Shown: positions 24,560-35,855 of the stretch, one piece after another
Position numbering within the stretch: the stretch's first letter is position 1
Layout: each line of letters opens with the position of its first letter
Assembly (NCBI GenBank): GCA_028455995.1
Contig: JABELC010000001.1
Coordinates: forward strand, 2,840,501 to 2,904,500
Direction: 5' to 3'
Length of the DNA: 64,000 nucleotides
From: Scleromitrula shiraiana
Lineage: Eukaryota; Ascomycota; Leotiomycetes; Helotiales; Sclerotiniaceae
Notes under the pieces: model-generated
Database searches by the model: none
What the model was told of the DNA's origin: nothing
The model's input: only the letters and a program-made list of their open reading frames with translations
Made by a program: the position numbers and the translations under genes

Positions 24560-25312
24560 CAGCCTGGTAGGATTGGGATTATTCTCAGAGACATAAAGAC
24601 ATCGGATGAAAGGATGAAATAGGAAGGTTTGTATTAATAATATAAATAATTGAATGATTTGTTCTGTTATAGAATAAAACTAGATGCAATTGGTGCTTTC
24701 TCATGAATTCTATCTTCCACTTTTTCTCATAGTTCTAATCTCCTCGTCAATGATTGATTCTTCAATCTTTTATTTGAAGATTTGAAGAAGAATTGATTGC
24801 TGATTAGAAGATTACGGTATTCTATAGAAACCAAAGGTGAATATCGTACGGTAAAGTTTTATATCCAAGTTGCCCGCCCCATGAACATCATCGAATGACC
24901 CAACAACTGAATGAATGATCAAAGTTGAAGCAAACACCCCTTCTTTAAATCCTTTATTAAAGGTCAACAATATACCAGAGAAACAGAATCATTTCTACTT
25001 CTTAATCATTCACTTTTTCTTTTTGAACATTTTAGTTGAATAAATAAATAAATAATTAAATATAATATTTTGAACTAAAAATAATAATCATAAAAGTCAC
25101 GTGTTCTCTCGTCTAACTTTCTACCCGTGGACCGCCTTCATCTTAGAACTTAAAGCACTTGAACTTCCTCCAAGTCGCAATCTGGAACTCTACCATAAAA
25201 CAAGCAGGATCTCCTCCAAGATAACAACAACTTCCGAAGTCGAACAACTCAAAGAGAACCTCCAGAACTTCAACTCAAATATCGAACTCACATACTCTTA
25301 ATAAATTTCAAG
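24560..25312. promoter_or_regulatory. Divergent promoter region of unknown gene and ypt1
   Basis: AT-rich, with TTGAAGA/TCTTCAAT-like inverted motifs (about 24750-24792) and an AAATAAATAAATAA tract near 25040. It should hold both promoters and the ypt1 leader. No gene seen. Confidence 0.5.
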
Positions 25313-26357
25313 ATGAATCCCGAGTAGTAAGTTAAATCAATCCTCCCCCCTCAAAAGTTAAACGTCATCTTTTAAATGCATTTCAAAGAAACCCTCATCT
25401 TCATTTATTTTTAAGTATAGATCAGTGCTAATTAATTAATTTTCTATAGAGTAATTTCTTTTCTTCCCCTCAATACCTTCAAATCAAAACGTCTCGACTG
25501 GACAACTCGAAATGTCGATCCCCTGAGCCTTCTTAAACTAACTATTCAAACAGGTACGACTATTTATTCAAACTCCTCCTCATCGGAGACTCTGGTGTTG
25601 GAAAGTCTTGTCTTCTTCTGCGGTTCGCAGATGACACCTACACAGAAAGCTACATCTCGACCATCGGTGTAGACTTTGTGAGTTTCAAAGATCTGGATTA
25701 ACAAAGCGTTTGCTGATAGTAAGGCAGAAAATCCGCACGATTGAGTTGGATGGCAAGACGGTCAAATTGCAAATCGTAAGGCTTTGAGAATCCCTGGAAC
25801 TATAATCGAACGATATGCTGATAATTAATTTCTTAGTGGGATACCGCCGGACAAGAGCGATTCCGAACCATTACATCCTCCTATTACAGAGGCGCACATG
25901 GAATCTGCGTCGTCTATGATGTTACCGATATGGATTCCTTTAACAACGTGAAGCAATGGCTTCAAGAGATCGACAGATACGCAACAGAGGGCGTTAACAA
26001 GTTGCTCGTTGGTAATAAGAGCGATATGTCGGATAAGAAGGTTGTTGAGTACACAGTCGCAAAGGTACATATCCCATCACATGCCAGCATCACCTGAGCC
26101 TCCTGGATCACACCAGGCTCTCACACTGATTCAAGTATCATGACTAATACTTCTATTAACAGGAATTTGCTGACAGTCTCGGCATCCCATTCCTCGAAAC
26201 ATCGGCCAAGAACGCTAGCAACGTCGAGCAAGCTTTCTTGACCATGGCCAGACAAATCAAGGAGCGAATTGGCACAACTACCGCCAACAACAAGCCAGCG
26301 GTACAGGTCGGACAGGGACAGGGTGTGCAATCGGGGTCTGCTGGAGGATGCTGCTAG
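25313..26357 (+). CDS. ypt1: Ypt1/Rab1 small GTPase
   Basis: Five exons: 25313-25323, 25554-25677, 25728-25775, 25837-26064, 26163-26357; 606 nt, 201 aa. It is almost identical to fungal Ypt1: N terminus [19 protein letters not shown]-loop GDSGVGKS, effector region [21 protein letters not shown] and TSAK, and a C-terminal Cys pair for geranylgeranylation. Ypt1 drives ER-to-Golgi transport and autophagy from Golgi membranes. The first exon is only 11 nt and must end at GA|GTAGTA; the perfect GTAAGT donor three bases further on would create an immediate stop (see findings). The next exon begins G TAC GAC, which fixes the phase. Confidence 0.97.
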
Positions 26358-27399
26358 ATGCAGCGGAGATGGTGTTTTTTTTGTCTTTTTCTTTTGCTCG
26401 GGTTAACGATCGTTCGGGGATCATTTTTTTTCATGAATGCTACTTTTTTCAGCTTTATTCCATGTTTTTCGCCTTTTTTTAATGCATTAGACTAATGGTC
26501 AATTGGATCGGCCACTCTCTGTATTTCATCCGAGAAAGTTCCTACTGCTGCTGCTACTGCTGCTAGCACGGCCCTGCTATAAAGCATCATAGCACAACAC
26601 AGCGCAGCAAAATTCAATTAATCATATTCTGCAAAGCATTGAACGAGCACAGAGATACACACACATGAGAGTTAATGGAAGGAAAGGGGAGAGAATGATT
26701 GAATGAACTGTGAAATAGATAAAGTAATGGGTGATGGAAAGTTGCGAAGGAAAGGAAAGGAAAGGGAAGCACATCGAGCGACGGATACATGTGGCGTGCA
26801 TGCGAACGGGTGGAGGGATTTTACGGGAATGGATCTGTTATTTGTGTTTGATTATTATTCTTCATCTCTTTCCTCGTTTGGGTTTTCTTTTCCTGATTCT
26901 GGGGGCTCCGATCTCGTTGTTTGTTTGATTACCTCGTTTTATACAATGCAATACAATACCAACATCAACATTGACATTGACATGGTTTAATGCAGCTTTG
27001 GCTGACATGATTTCTTTGAGTGAATGAATGAATAAATTATTGTTCTTGAATGAAAATGTTAACTACATCCCATCCCCCATTATGTTGCGAACCCGATAGC
27101 CGGACAAATGGATAGGATAGGTAGGACACATACGGAATTCCAAACTGTGTTCTCTTTTTCTTTCTTGAAATACGATATGGTTTGATGTGATATGATAATG
27201 TTCGGGCCCCAAGGAGGATAAGAAAACAGTCTGGCTAGCTAGTAGCTAAGTATGATAAGTATCAATGAGATCTTCCATCCAAAGTAGTACAAATCGCACA
27301 TGCAACAGCATAGCAAAAGAAAGGAAACTCTTCACCAAGTCCAATCACACCTATCTCAAACAGCCCACAAACTCATCTATCCCACCCTCTCCCCATCCC
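26358..27399. other. Convergent intergenic, ypt1 and alcohol-oxidase 3' regions
   Basis: T-rich just after the ypt1 stop, then GCTGCTACTGCTGCTA (about 26549-26566) and AAAGG repeats (about 26749-26766). It should hold the 3' UTRs of both genes. No gene seen. Confidence 0.5.
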
Positions 27400-29761
27400 C
27401 TAAACCTTCACTCCCAACTCCCCGCCAATAATAACCGCCGCCTTCTCCCCCACCACCAGCGCCGTATGATTAGTATTCGCCCCCACATTCTTGGGAATAA
27501 TACTAATATCCACGACTTTCAACCCCCTCGTCCCATGAACATTAAGGAACCTATCAACCACCCCTCCCTTTTCTCGATCCCTCATCGCGCATGTGCCGCA
27601 GCTATGCCATGTCGTGTTGAGATTATCTCGAATCCAGGATTCGATCGCCGCGTCATCTTCGGGTGTGTATTGTATATCTTTTATTTCCTCGTCTTCTAGT
27701 GAAGATACAGATGTAGCGAGCGCCGCATTACTGCCCTCCGTAAACTTTGGATGACCAATTTCCAACTCCCCCTTGTAAAACGGCAATCGTCTCGCAATCT
27801 CCCTACTCATCTTATACGCCCAAATCTGTTTCTTCACGTCACTAGCGTGACTCAGATATCCCGCGTCGAACTCGTACCCGGTGGCTGAAGAAGTGGAGAT
27901 GTGGATGGAGCCGCGGGAATACGGATACGCGGTATAGGGGATCATGGTTACGTATTGCCCTGGTTCGACGAGCGAGGGGTCGGCCATGAAGCCGCTTATG
28001 AAGGCGCAGAGCATGAGGGGTTTGGTGGGGTGGGGGGCGAAGTCGCGATTCCAGTCTTCTTGGAAGGCGGGACCTAGGGCGGATATCTCGGTTGGGGTGG
28101 GTCGGAGTTTGGCGCAGATGTCTGGGGGAGGTTGAGTTGTTAGGATACTAATTGATTGGTTTGGGGTGTGGGGAAAGGAAGTGAAAACTCACCAATTCCA
28201 TTCCAACCTAACATGGGATCATTCTCAGCAGCCGCCTTTACCATATCCTTCCTTCCACTCAAAATGGCGTCCATTGTTTCTTCCGCCCCAAGAGACGTCT
28301 TATATGGATAAGTCACCAAGTTATGATCTTGATAATCTTCACCCACACCCTTGAGATCTACTATACATTTCACATCAGCCTTCTCCAACACATCCGGATT
28401 TCCTACACCCGATCGTTCGAGTATCTGTGGGGTGCTTAGAGCTCCTGCTGAGATGACAACTAATTGTCGTGCGAATACATTGTGAGGAACCGGTTTGGAA
28501 AGAGGTATGAGTGGCTGACTTGATGGGTTGGGTATGTATTCAACGCCAGTAGCTCGAGGAGGTGTAGATTCATCAAAGAGGATTCGAGTTACGTTTGATT
28601 CGAGGAGGAGGTGTAGGTTTGGGTAGTCGCCAGATTGCAGAAGTGGGTGGATGTAGCGATGAGCTGCATCTTGTCGTTTCCCATCGGGGGATACATATCG
28701 GTACCATTTCTATTCTGGGGTTTAGTCTTACTGTTTGAAAGAAGAGAAAATAACTTGAAATAACATAAAACAGAGAAACTCAGAACTTACACCAAACCCA
28801 CCACAAGCGGTCCCATCCTGCAAATCCTCAAAAACTTTATACCCCATCCCCTTCACAGTTTCCAAAAATAAATCACAACTCTTCGCCCTATAACCCCCAT
28901 CGCTAACATTAACAGGACCCTCAAACCCATGCACCCCATCTTTACTTTCATTTCCACCATCATTTTTCGCTGGATGATAAGTCTCCATCTTCCTACTCAT
29001 CTCCAACATATCCTTCGAAGACCAACCTTCCGTATCCCAGGAATCAAAATCGATCGCTTGGGCTCGAGTATACATCATGAAATTTATTGAGGAGCCACCG
29101 CCTAGGATTCCTCCTGATGGGATGATTGCTTCTCGGTTGTTTAGATGGGGGGATGGCTTGGATTTCCAGAACTATATTCATCCCAAATATTAATATAAAT
29201 GGCTGAAATGTATAGATGGCTGGATGAAAAAAAGAAGATAGATTCTCCAAGCAGTGTTCAAACAAACCCTCCTAAACCCCCTGAAGGAGCTCATCCCAAA
29301 TCCAAATTTAATCCCCTCCTTTCCGAAAAAAAAAAAAGAAATCCGAAAGAAAGAAGAACTAACCAAAGCCCTCCCCTCATCCGGCACTAAATTCTTCAAA
29401 TAACAAACCGGAGTCACAACATCACTCTCCATATAATTATTCCTCCCACCCTCAATAATCAAGATTTGAAGATGTGGTGCAGCTGCTGCGAGACGACCGG
29501 CTGCTACACACTTTTCGTTTGTATTGTTTGTTAGTATATTTTATGATATATGGGGACATTTTTGTTGAAAGAAAAGGGGGGATGAAAGGTGAAGGAGAAG
29601 TGGATATGAGATAGACGGGGATGAAAAGGATGAGAACGAACAGCAGAAGTGCCACCCCCACAAAAGATAATATCCACCGTCTCAGGAACAACAGGCAGTT
29701 GTTCATTGCGTTCAGATTCAAGTGGTTGAGGGGAAGAAGAGGGATTAGCTGATGTGGCCAT
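27400..29761 (-). CDS. Alcohol-oxidase-like GMC oxidoreductase
   Basis: Five exons: 29761-29642, 29510-29364, 29171-28801 (end at 28791), 28709-28193, 28121-27400; 628 aa using the 28791 junction. The FAD-binding loop is IIFCGGGTSAC near the N terminus. LGGGSSINFMMYTRA, then VHGFEGPV and LQDGTACGGFGKWYRYV, resemble methanol/alcohol oxidases more than choline dehydrogenases. Active-site His/Asn motifs at the C terminus are NTTWHSCGTCAM and NTNHTALVVGEKAA. It probably oxidises short-chain or methoxy-derived alcohols with O2, releasing H2O2. It ends GELGVKV with no SKL-type peroxisomal signal. Introns 1 and 2 have GTTCGT and GTTAGT donors. An in-frame upstream ATG (29959) exists, but the 29761 start fits family length. 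Exons 3-5 each run from C-rich to G-rich on the coding strand. Confidence 0.88.
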
Positions 29762-30081
29762 GTTGTCTCTTTTTACGAATTGGATTTGTGGGATGGGATA
29801 TGTATCTAAAATGGATTTGAAGAAGTCAGGATATGTAAGTGAGTATGTTGTTAATGTAAGAGGTATTTCGAGATATGGTAATTGAAAAGACATGCGTGAA
29901 GTGATGGGAAGTGAAGTGAAGCGAAGTGAATTGAATAACGAGTAGAGAGAACTTACCACAAGTTCGATCGTTTCTCAGCTCAATCAAATTACACCCGAAC
30001 ACTTCAATACTCTAGCAATCCTTAAAATCCTTGATATCACAATCTCAAAAGCACCAAATAGAAAAACATGCATAGATGCAA

Positions 30082-30112
<31 letters not shown>

Positions 30113-31390
30113 AAGAAAAAGAGGATGACGATAAGAAAATTCCCATCTCAATCCGCAAATATAAATTCCAGATCCCAATGTCAAACATTCAGCTTCAGCT
30201 TCCATCCTCCCTTCCCCTCTTTCCGCATCGAGATAGCTGCATATGATGCATAATACTCTTCATTGGTAATCTGCACTCCTAACCTTACACTTACACTTAC
30301 ACTTACACTTACACTTACACTTACACTTACACTTACACCCGTACTAGCTATAGTAGACATGGTACTTTTGTACTACGTTGATGACGAGCTGGATATTGTG
30401 TATGTATGTATGTATGTATGTATGTATGGTTCGAGGCTTAATGGAGTAACCTATGCGATGTACATTCTTCTAACGATTCATGACGGTCACAAAAATTGGC
30501 TATCAAGATCGTAATATTCCACTCGGTTCTAATGTTGAAGAAATATCAATTTTTTTTTTTCATCTTCTAGATAGTGACTCGGATTTGCAAATTGATCGTC
30601 CTTATAAACGAAGCTGATTAATAAAGGAAACTTATCAGAGTGTTATATATTGTACGATAATAAAAGGCTCTCCCTAATCATTCTCATGTACCGGTATATA
30701 ATAACCTTTGGACCTCTATGTACAACGTCACACAGCTGGATAATTTGAGCAGCCTTTTGCTCAATCACAAATAATCTGAGTATTATCAAATTCGAACTAA
30801 ATTGGATTTTACGCTGTGGAATTGAGTAAACTAATGTACAAACGTAAAACGAACCGCTCTGTCCCACACGCACGCTACCCCCATTCGATTCCTCGACGTC
30901 ACATCTCGCCATCTTCCACCAAAATCCCCATTCATTCCATCTTTATACACAAAAAAACATAAGAAAAATCCTCTTCTTCCATCTTGAGCTGGAAGACAAA
31001 AAACCATGAAGCATGAATTAGAGAATCGAAAAAAAAAACGAATAAAAGCACAAAACATGATTGTTAAAGAGAAAGACCAAGTACCCGAACCCGTATCCCA
31101 TCCCAACAACCGTATCCCATCCCAACAACCTGCCAAGTGTAAACTTAACGCCGGACTCTTCTTCTTCTTCAAGAGAATGAGAACAAAAAACAACCAACCA
31201 ACAGAACAGCCATATAATGCAGTTTACTGCCCCAAAATCATATACATTATCAACCAAGAGCCCGTATACCCTAATTTCCCTCTACTCCAGTAATCTATTA
31301 TCATACTGATCGTGCACATCGTATAAAAAAAGACGTATGTTCACATCTATACCCAAAAACGCCTCCCTCAAATCCAGAATACGATTCCTT
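29762..31390. other. Intergenic, alcohol-oxidase promoter and KDM4 3' region
   Basis: Both neighbours are on the minus strand. Simple repeats are GAA/AAG (about 30085-30119), nine CTTACA hexamers (about 30284-30338), a GTATG microsatellite (about 30399-30427) and a direct repeat of CCCATCCCAACAACC (about 31096-31129). No gene seen. Confidence 0.5.
30284..30338. repeat. CTTACA hexamer tandem repeat, about nine copies
   Basis: Uninterrupted CTTACA units about 520 bases upstream of the alcohol-oxidase start codon, possibly within its promoter. The unit is not the fungal telomere hexamer. Confidence 0.9.
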
Positions 31391-34300
31391 TTATTTTGTT
31401 ATCGCACCGGTAACATTCCGTAGATTTTTCAGCATATTTTCGATCAACGACTCTGAGTCGACAGGTACATCTGGCAAATCGCGAGGTTGTGGTGCTGAAA
31501 CATACTTTTGGGGCTGTGCCTGAGATGTCGCTACATTCTGGAAGTAATGCTGATGGTGATATAGAGGTTTTGCTTCTTGTTGAGAGGGACAAGGAAGGTG
31601 TTCAGGTTTATCTATGGCTTGTTGCTTCGGTTCTTGCTGTGTGAGGGGAGAATATGGAGGCGTTGTTTGAGAGGTACTAGAAGCATTATGAAGTTGTGGT
31701 TGCTGGTGAACCGCCTTTTCTGGCTGTTGGTTTTGGTGAGTTCCTGCCATCTGCGGTGTTTGAGGACTGTGCGGTTGATACTGAGACTGCGAGCCCTGCC
31801 CAATATATGGTGTATATGATGGACTTCGATACTGATTCGAAAGTTGGTGGGCGGCCTGGGCTTGCTGCTGTGGAGAATGATGATTGTAGAGCATTGGGTT
31901 ATAATTCTGTCGAATAGCTGGATGGAGATGGGAGCTATCTTTCTTCTCCCATGACGTGGTTTCGGGTGTTTTTGCAACTTTCTGAGGAGGCAAACTTTGT
32001 TGTTTGGCAACGGATGAAGAATTGTAGGCAGAGGATGCGGATGCAATTGGTGATGTAAAGGGCTGTGATTTATGTGATGAAGGGGAGCCATGAGAAGTTT
32101 GGGGGCTATAAGAAGATAGTGAAGTGTAGGGTTGCAAGCTGCTGGCATAAGAACCCCGATTGCTTCCACTGCCATTGTTGCTACTAGTATAAGAGGAGAT
32201 TGAGCTCGAGAATGGTGAGCTGCCTGAGCTTCCAGAACTCGATTTTGCGAATAAAGTTGCCTGCAGATGTGCTTGCAAACTCCCTTGATAACCGTTCATG
32301 AAACCTCCACCAGGTCTATAAGGACTCTTATACTCCAATGGAGACCGGTTATGCTCAATTTGCAAATAAACATACTTTGCAAACGGATTGACACGAGCAG
32401 CGCTTGCCGCTCTGCTTCCTGTCGCCCTACTGCTAGGAGAGTTGTTTGATGTTGTCGTCCTGCTGAAAGGGTTGTTATTTCCCTTGGGCAAAGGTGGTGG
32501 AGCTTGCGGCCGATAACTCGTGTTAGGTGGAACTAAAGGACTAGCTTTTGATTGAGCAGGACGTGATGCAGTAGAAGTAGGTTGAGTTTGACGTGAAGGA
32601 TAGTTATTGTGAGTACTTGGTGGTAGGATAGGCGGTGGACGAGTAGTTGGAGGTAAGATGGGTGGCGGGCGGGTAGTCGGAGGAAGAATGGCTGGTGCGC
32701 GGGTAGGAGGCAAAATAGCTGGCGCACGAGCTGGTGGGAGAATTGGCGCATGAGTGGTGGTTGATGCAGGCTTATCAGTATCCTGGAATCTTGGATCCGT
32801 TCCAAAGTTCAATGGTGCTGCAGTTCCTGGTAGTCTCGGGGTAGCCGATTGCTTCAAGAAAGCTTGCTGAGATAGGTAAGCTTGTGGATCAATACGGTAA
32901 GATTCGCCCGCATTGCGTGGTTTATATATATATGGTTTATCTGAGCGGGCCATGCTCGACGAAGATGGTTGTGCAGATATACCATCAGCTTTAGGAGCAG
33001 AGATAGTGTTTGGTGTGTTCGCAGAACTCGAAGACTTAGGGTTGGGAGTGGAAGGATAAGAAGCTGCATAGGACAAGCGTGCAGGTGCAATTGCCTTCGG
33101 GATTGTGTCCAAGAAATTTCCGCTCGGATTGTGCCTTTGTAATTTCAAATCTTCGGTGAATTGGGCCTTTGCTTCAGTAGATTTCCTTCCAAGATAATAC
33201 CAAATCTGATTCTCCTTTTTGAAATCCACTTTGACTTGTGCAGGATTACGGTCAATCTTCCCGCTGTTGAATTCGGCCCAAGTACAACCCGTGACGAAAG
33301 CATCTTCGGGTCGAGGAATGTCGTCCGCTTGGCGTTTACTGGTGTTGAGTGATGCTTTTTCAGTACGGGATGTTGGCATTGGAATGGCATTTTCAGAGGG
33401 CTTGGGAAGAGTGAACCATGATGACTCTGGAATAAGGATCCATTTGTATTCAACTTCGATACGGTCACTAGTAAAGTAGTTAGCAAAACAGTTAAGAATG
33501 CATTGCGGAAAGTGTACGAACCCTCGGGGAAGAACATCGACAAGCACTGTTTCTTCTCCTTTTCGGTTTTCGACAATAGTACCAGCGAAAATATCGCCCT
33601 TGTAGTGTTGCATTTGACAGACCTCGCCAACTTTCAACTCCAAAGCACCCTTTCGAATACGAACGTCATCACCAAGAGATTCACTATCACATTTCTTATC
33701 ACGCTTATTGCGATGGAAACGGCAGCTAAACTCAATAGCCCACTCCTTATACTCGGTACCGTCTTCGCCGAAGACAGGAATCTCGCCTTGCTCAACAAAT
33801 ACTCCAGCTGCTGCTGCGCATGTTGCATGGTATGCTCTGGTACACTTCTTTTTGGAGCATTGAAAGCAGGCACCTTTCTTTGATCGACAGTAGTTGCATT
33901 TGAGTTCAAGACGAGCTTTGGCGATCTCATTAACTCCAGTCACTATCTCTGTGCTGTCCTTGCCCGATTCAATGATAGTTTCAGGTATGTATTGAGCACA
34001 CATACGATGCACCTTCTGGCCATCTTCCGTAGAGACCAAAGGTTCTGTAGGAATGTCGTTGGGACAGAGGATGCATGGCTCGTATGCTGCCTTAATACGC
34101 ACGCGAATTCTCTTGATATTTTGTTGATCATCCTTTTCATCAACTGCACGCTTACGCTTGCGACGAGGAGTTTTCGTTTTGAATTTTTCACCACTACTTT
34201 CTGGTGGAGTAGGAAGGTCAGAAGGTTCGTTCTCGTCGTCCTCCTCTTCTTCTTCGTCTTCGTCGAAATCGGTCTCATATTCGGTTTCTTCACCGTTCAT

Positions 34301-35855
34301 CTTACGTTCGAGATCTCGAACATCAATCCATACACTATCTTGAGCTTGACTGCAGTCACACTTCTTAGCTACCTTTCCATACTCAAGCCATGATGGTAAA
34401 CCAAAGTTGACGGCCTCGGCGCAGTTGTAGCCAAGATTGTATCCAGAGTGATATCCATATGGAAAAGTAATGACGAATTCACCTGGTCGATGAACAATCT
34501 TGTTGACTTTGATATTGAAGTTTTGCAACAAGTGTTGTGGAGAGATCAAAAACGTTTTGTGACGAAGGAACTGATCACAAGCTTTAGCATCTGCTGGCCA
34601 GATACTTTTCATCGCAGCTTCGAATCGCCGTGCGTCTTTCTGAGAGATACTATACCATTGCTTTGGTGCACCGAAATGAAGATAATTAATACTATAAAGG
34701 TCGACATCCTCCAAATGCCAGGCGAATGTAGCTTTCCACATACCCAAATAGAGATATGCAGTATTAACACCAGGAATTTGACCACCCAAATGATCGAGAA
34801 TATTCGGTAGTTTTCCAAGATTCCAGTCCTTTGTATCATCTCCGAAGAGGGAGCCTGGCATATCAGCTCCGTATAAAGGCGGGGCATATGTAAGAGTACG
34901 CCAGTAATGTCGCTCCAGTTCTTCACATCGTTCAGGAGAATAGTCCTCGCCTTCGAGTTCATATTTGAAATCTTTAAATGCAGCTTCATCAATCATTGCA
35001 GTTGCTTCACGACGATTATTTTTGCGACGAGAGGAAACGGAAATCGCCTTGGGTTGTCTGCCACCTTTTGGCTTCTCAGGAGTCTCGGTTTCATCGTTTT
35101 CTTGTTTAATGGATTGGGCATCATCTTCGGCCTTTGGAGACACGGGGGTTGGTAAACGATCTGGGGTACCGTTTTCTGTTTCAGCAATCGCATTCGCTAA
35201 GCTGGCTTTCGATGGTCGTCCTGGTCCCTTTCTCTTCGCTGCAGGGCCTTTTGCTTTTGCCAAAGCTTTGTTCTTATCGGTATTTGCTCTCCTCTCTCCT
35301 CTCTTTGCGGGTGGTTGATGCTCGCTTTGATCGCATAACTGGCGCCATTGTGGAAGATTATAAGAGCGTTGATGTAGTATATTGGCTTGCCGATAAGTTC
35401 CGCTCTGACCCATTATATCCTGCTTAATCGGTTCCTTCACTCTGATCGTTTTGATGGCATCGTTGAGTGGTGGAAGAGCAGCCTTCCACTCGGGTGGAGG
35501 AATTACTTTGACGATACCGCTTTGCATACCATATTTATTAATTTTGTCCATCTGAACATTATCGCATTAGTATAACGCTTGCGAAATTCAATTGGGTATC
35601 GTCTCGACTTACGTAGAGATTGAAGTTCTTGAATTGAGCTTCAGTCGGTTTAAAAACAGGGACTCGACCGTCATCCGCATAATGATCTGGCTCAATTACA
35701 TCCTCTTCTGTGAACTCTACATCCGACAATTCTGAATCGCTGGCTCCATCGGTTCTAGTTGCATTGCTGCTCTCTGGTGGCGAAGCAAGACCATGAGTAA
35801 TCGTAATATTGTCGCCATCCGCAGGTACAGCTACCTGATCCATATCGGTCGACAT
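31391..35855 (-). CDS. KDM4-type JmjN/JmjC/PHD histone lysine demethylase
   Basis: Two exons: 35855-35613 and 35551-31391, intron 61 bp; 1467 aa. The JmjN domain (about 60-105) spans the splice, NFNLY-MDKINKYGMQSG. A linker with an AT-hook-like KGPGRPSK follows. The JmjC domain (about 320-480) keeps the Fe(II) ligands His360 and Glu362 (AWHLED) and His449 (GYHSGYN). An extended PHD module (about 572-695) has many Cys/His, including CILCPND, CNYCRSKKGACFQC and YHATC. The rest is disordered, with ILPP-containing tandem repeats and a Gln-rich C terminus. KDM4 enzymes remove methyl groups from H3K9 and H3K36 using 2-oxoglutarate; the A. nidulans relative is KdmA. All catalytic residues are present, so activity is expected. 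H3K36 versus H3K9 preference cannot be read here. Confidence 0.92.
32600..32755. repeat. Tandem repeat encoding ILPP units in the KDM4 gene
   Basis: Within the coding sequence, about five consecutive units of 9-10 residues share the core ILPP followed by T/A and R (for example RAPAILPPT, RPPPILPPT). DNA copies are diverged. Such a block may vary in copy number between strains. Confidence 0.7.

Noticed and set aside
29762..29959. Upstream start for the alcohol oxidase
   Set aside because: Possible, but the family begins shortly before the FAD loop; kept as an open alternative.
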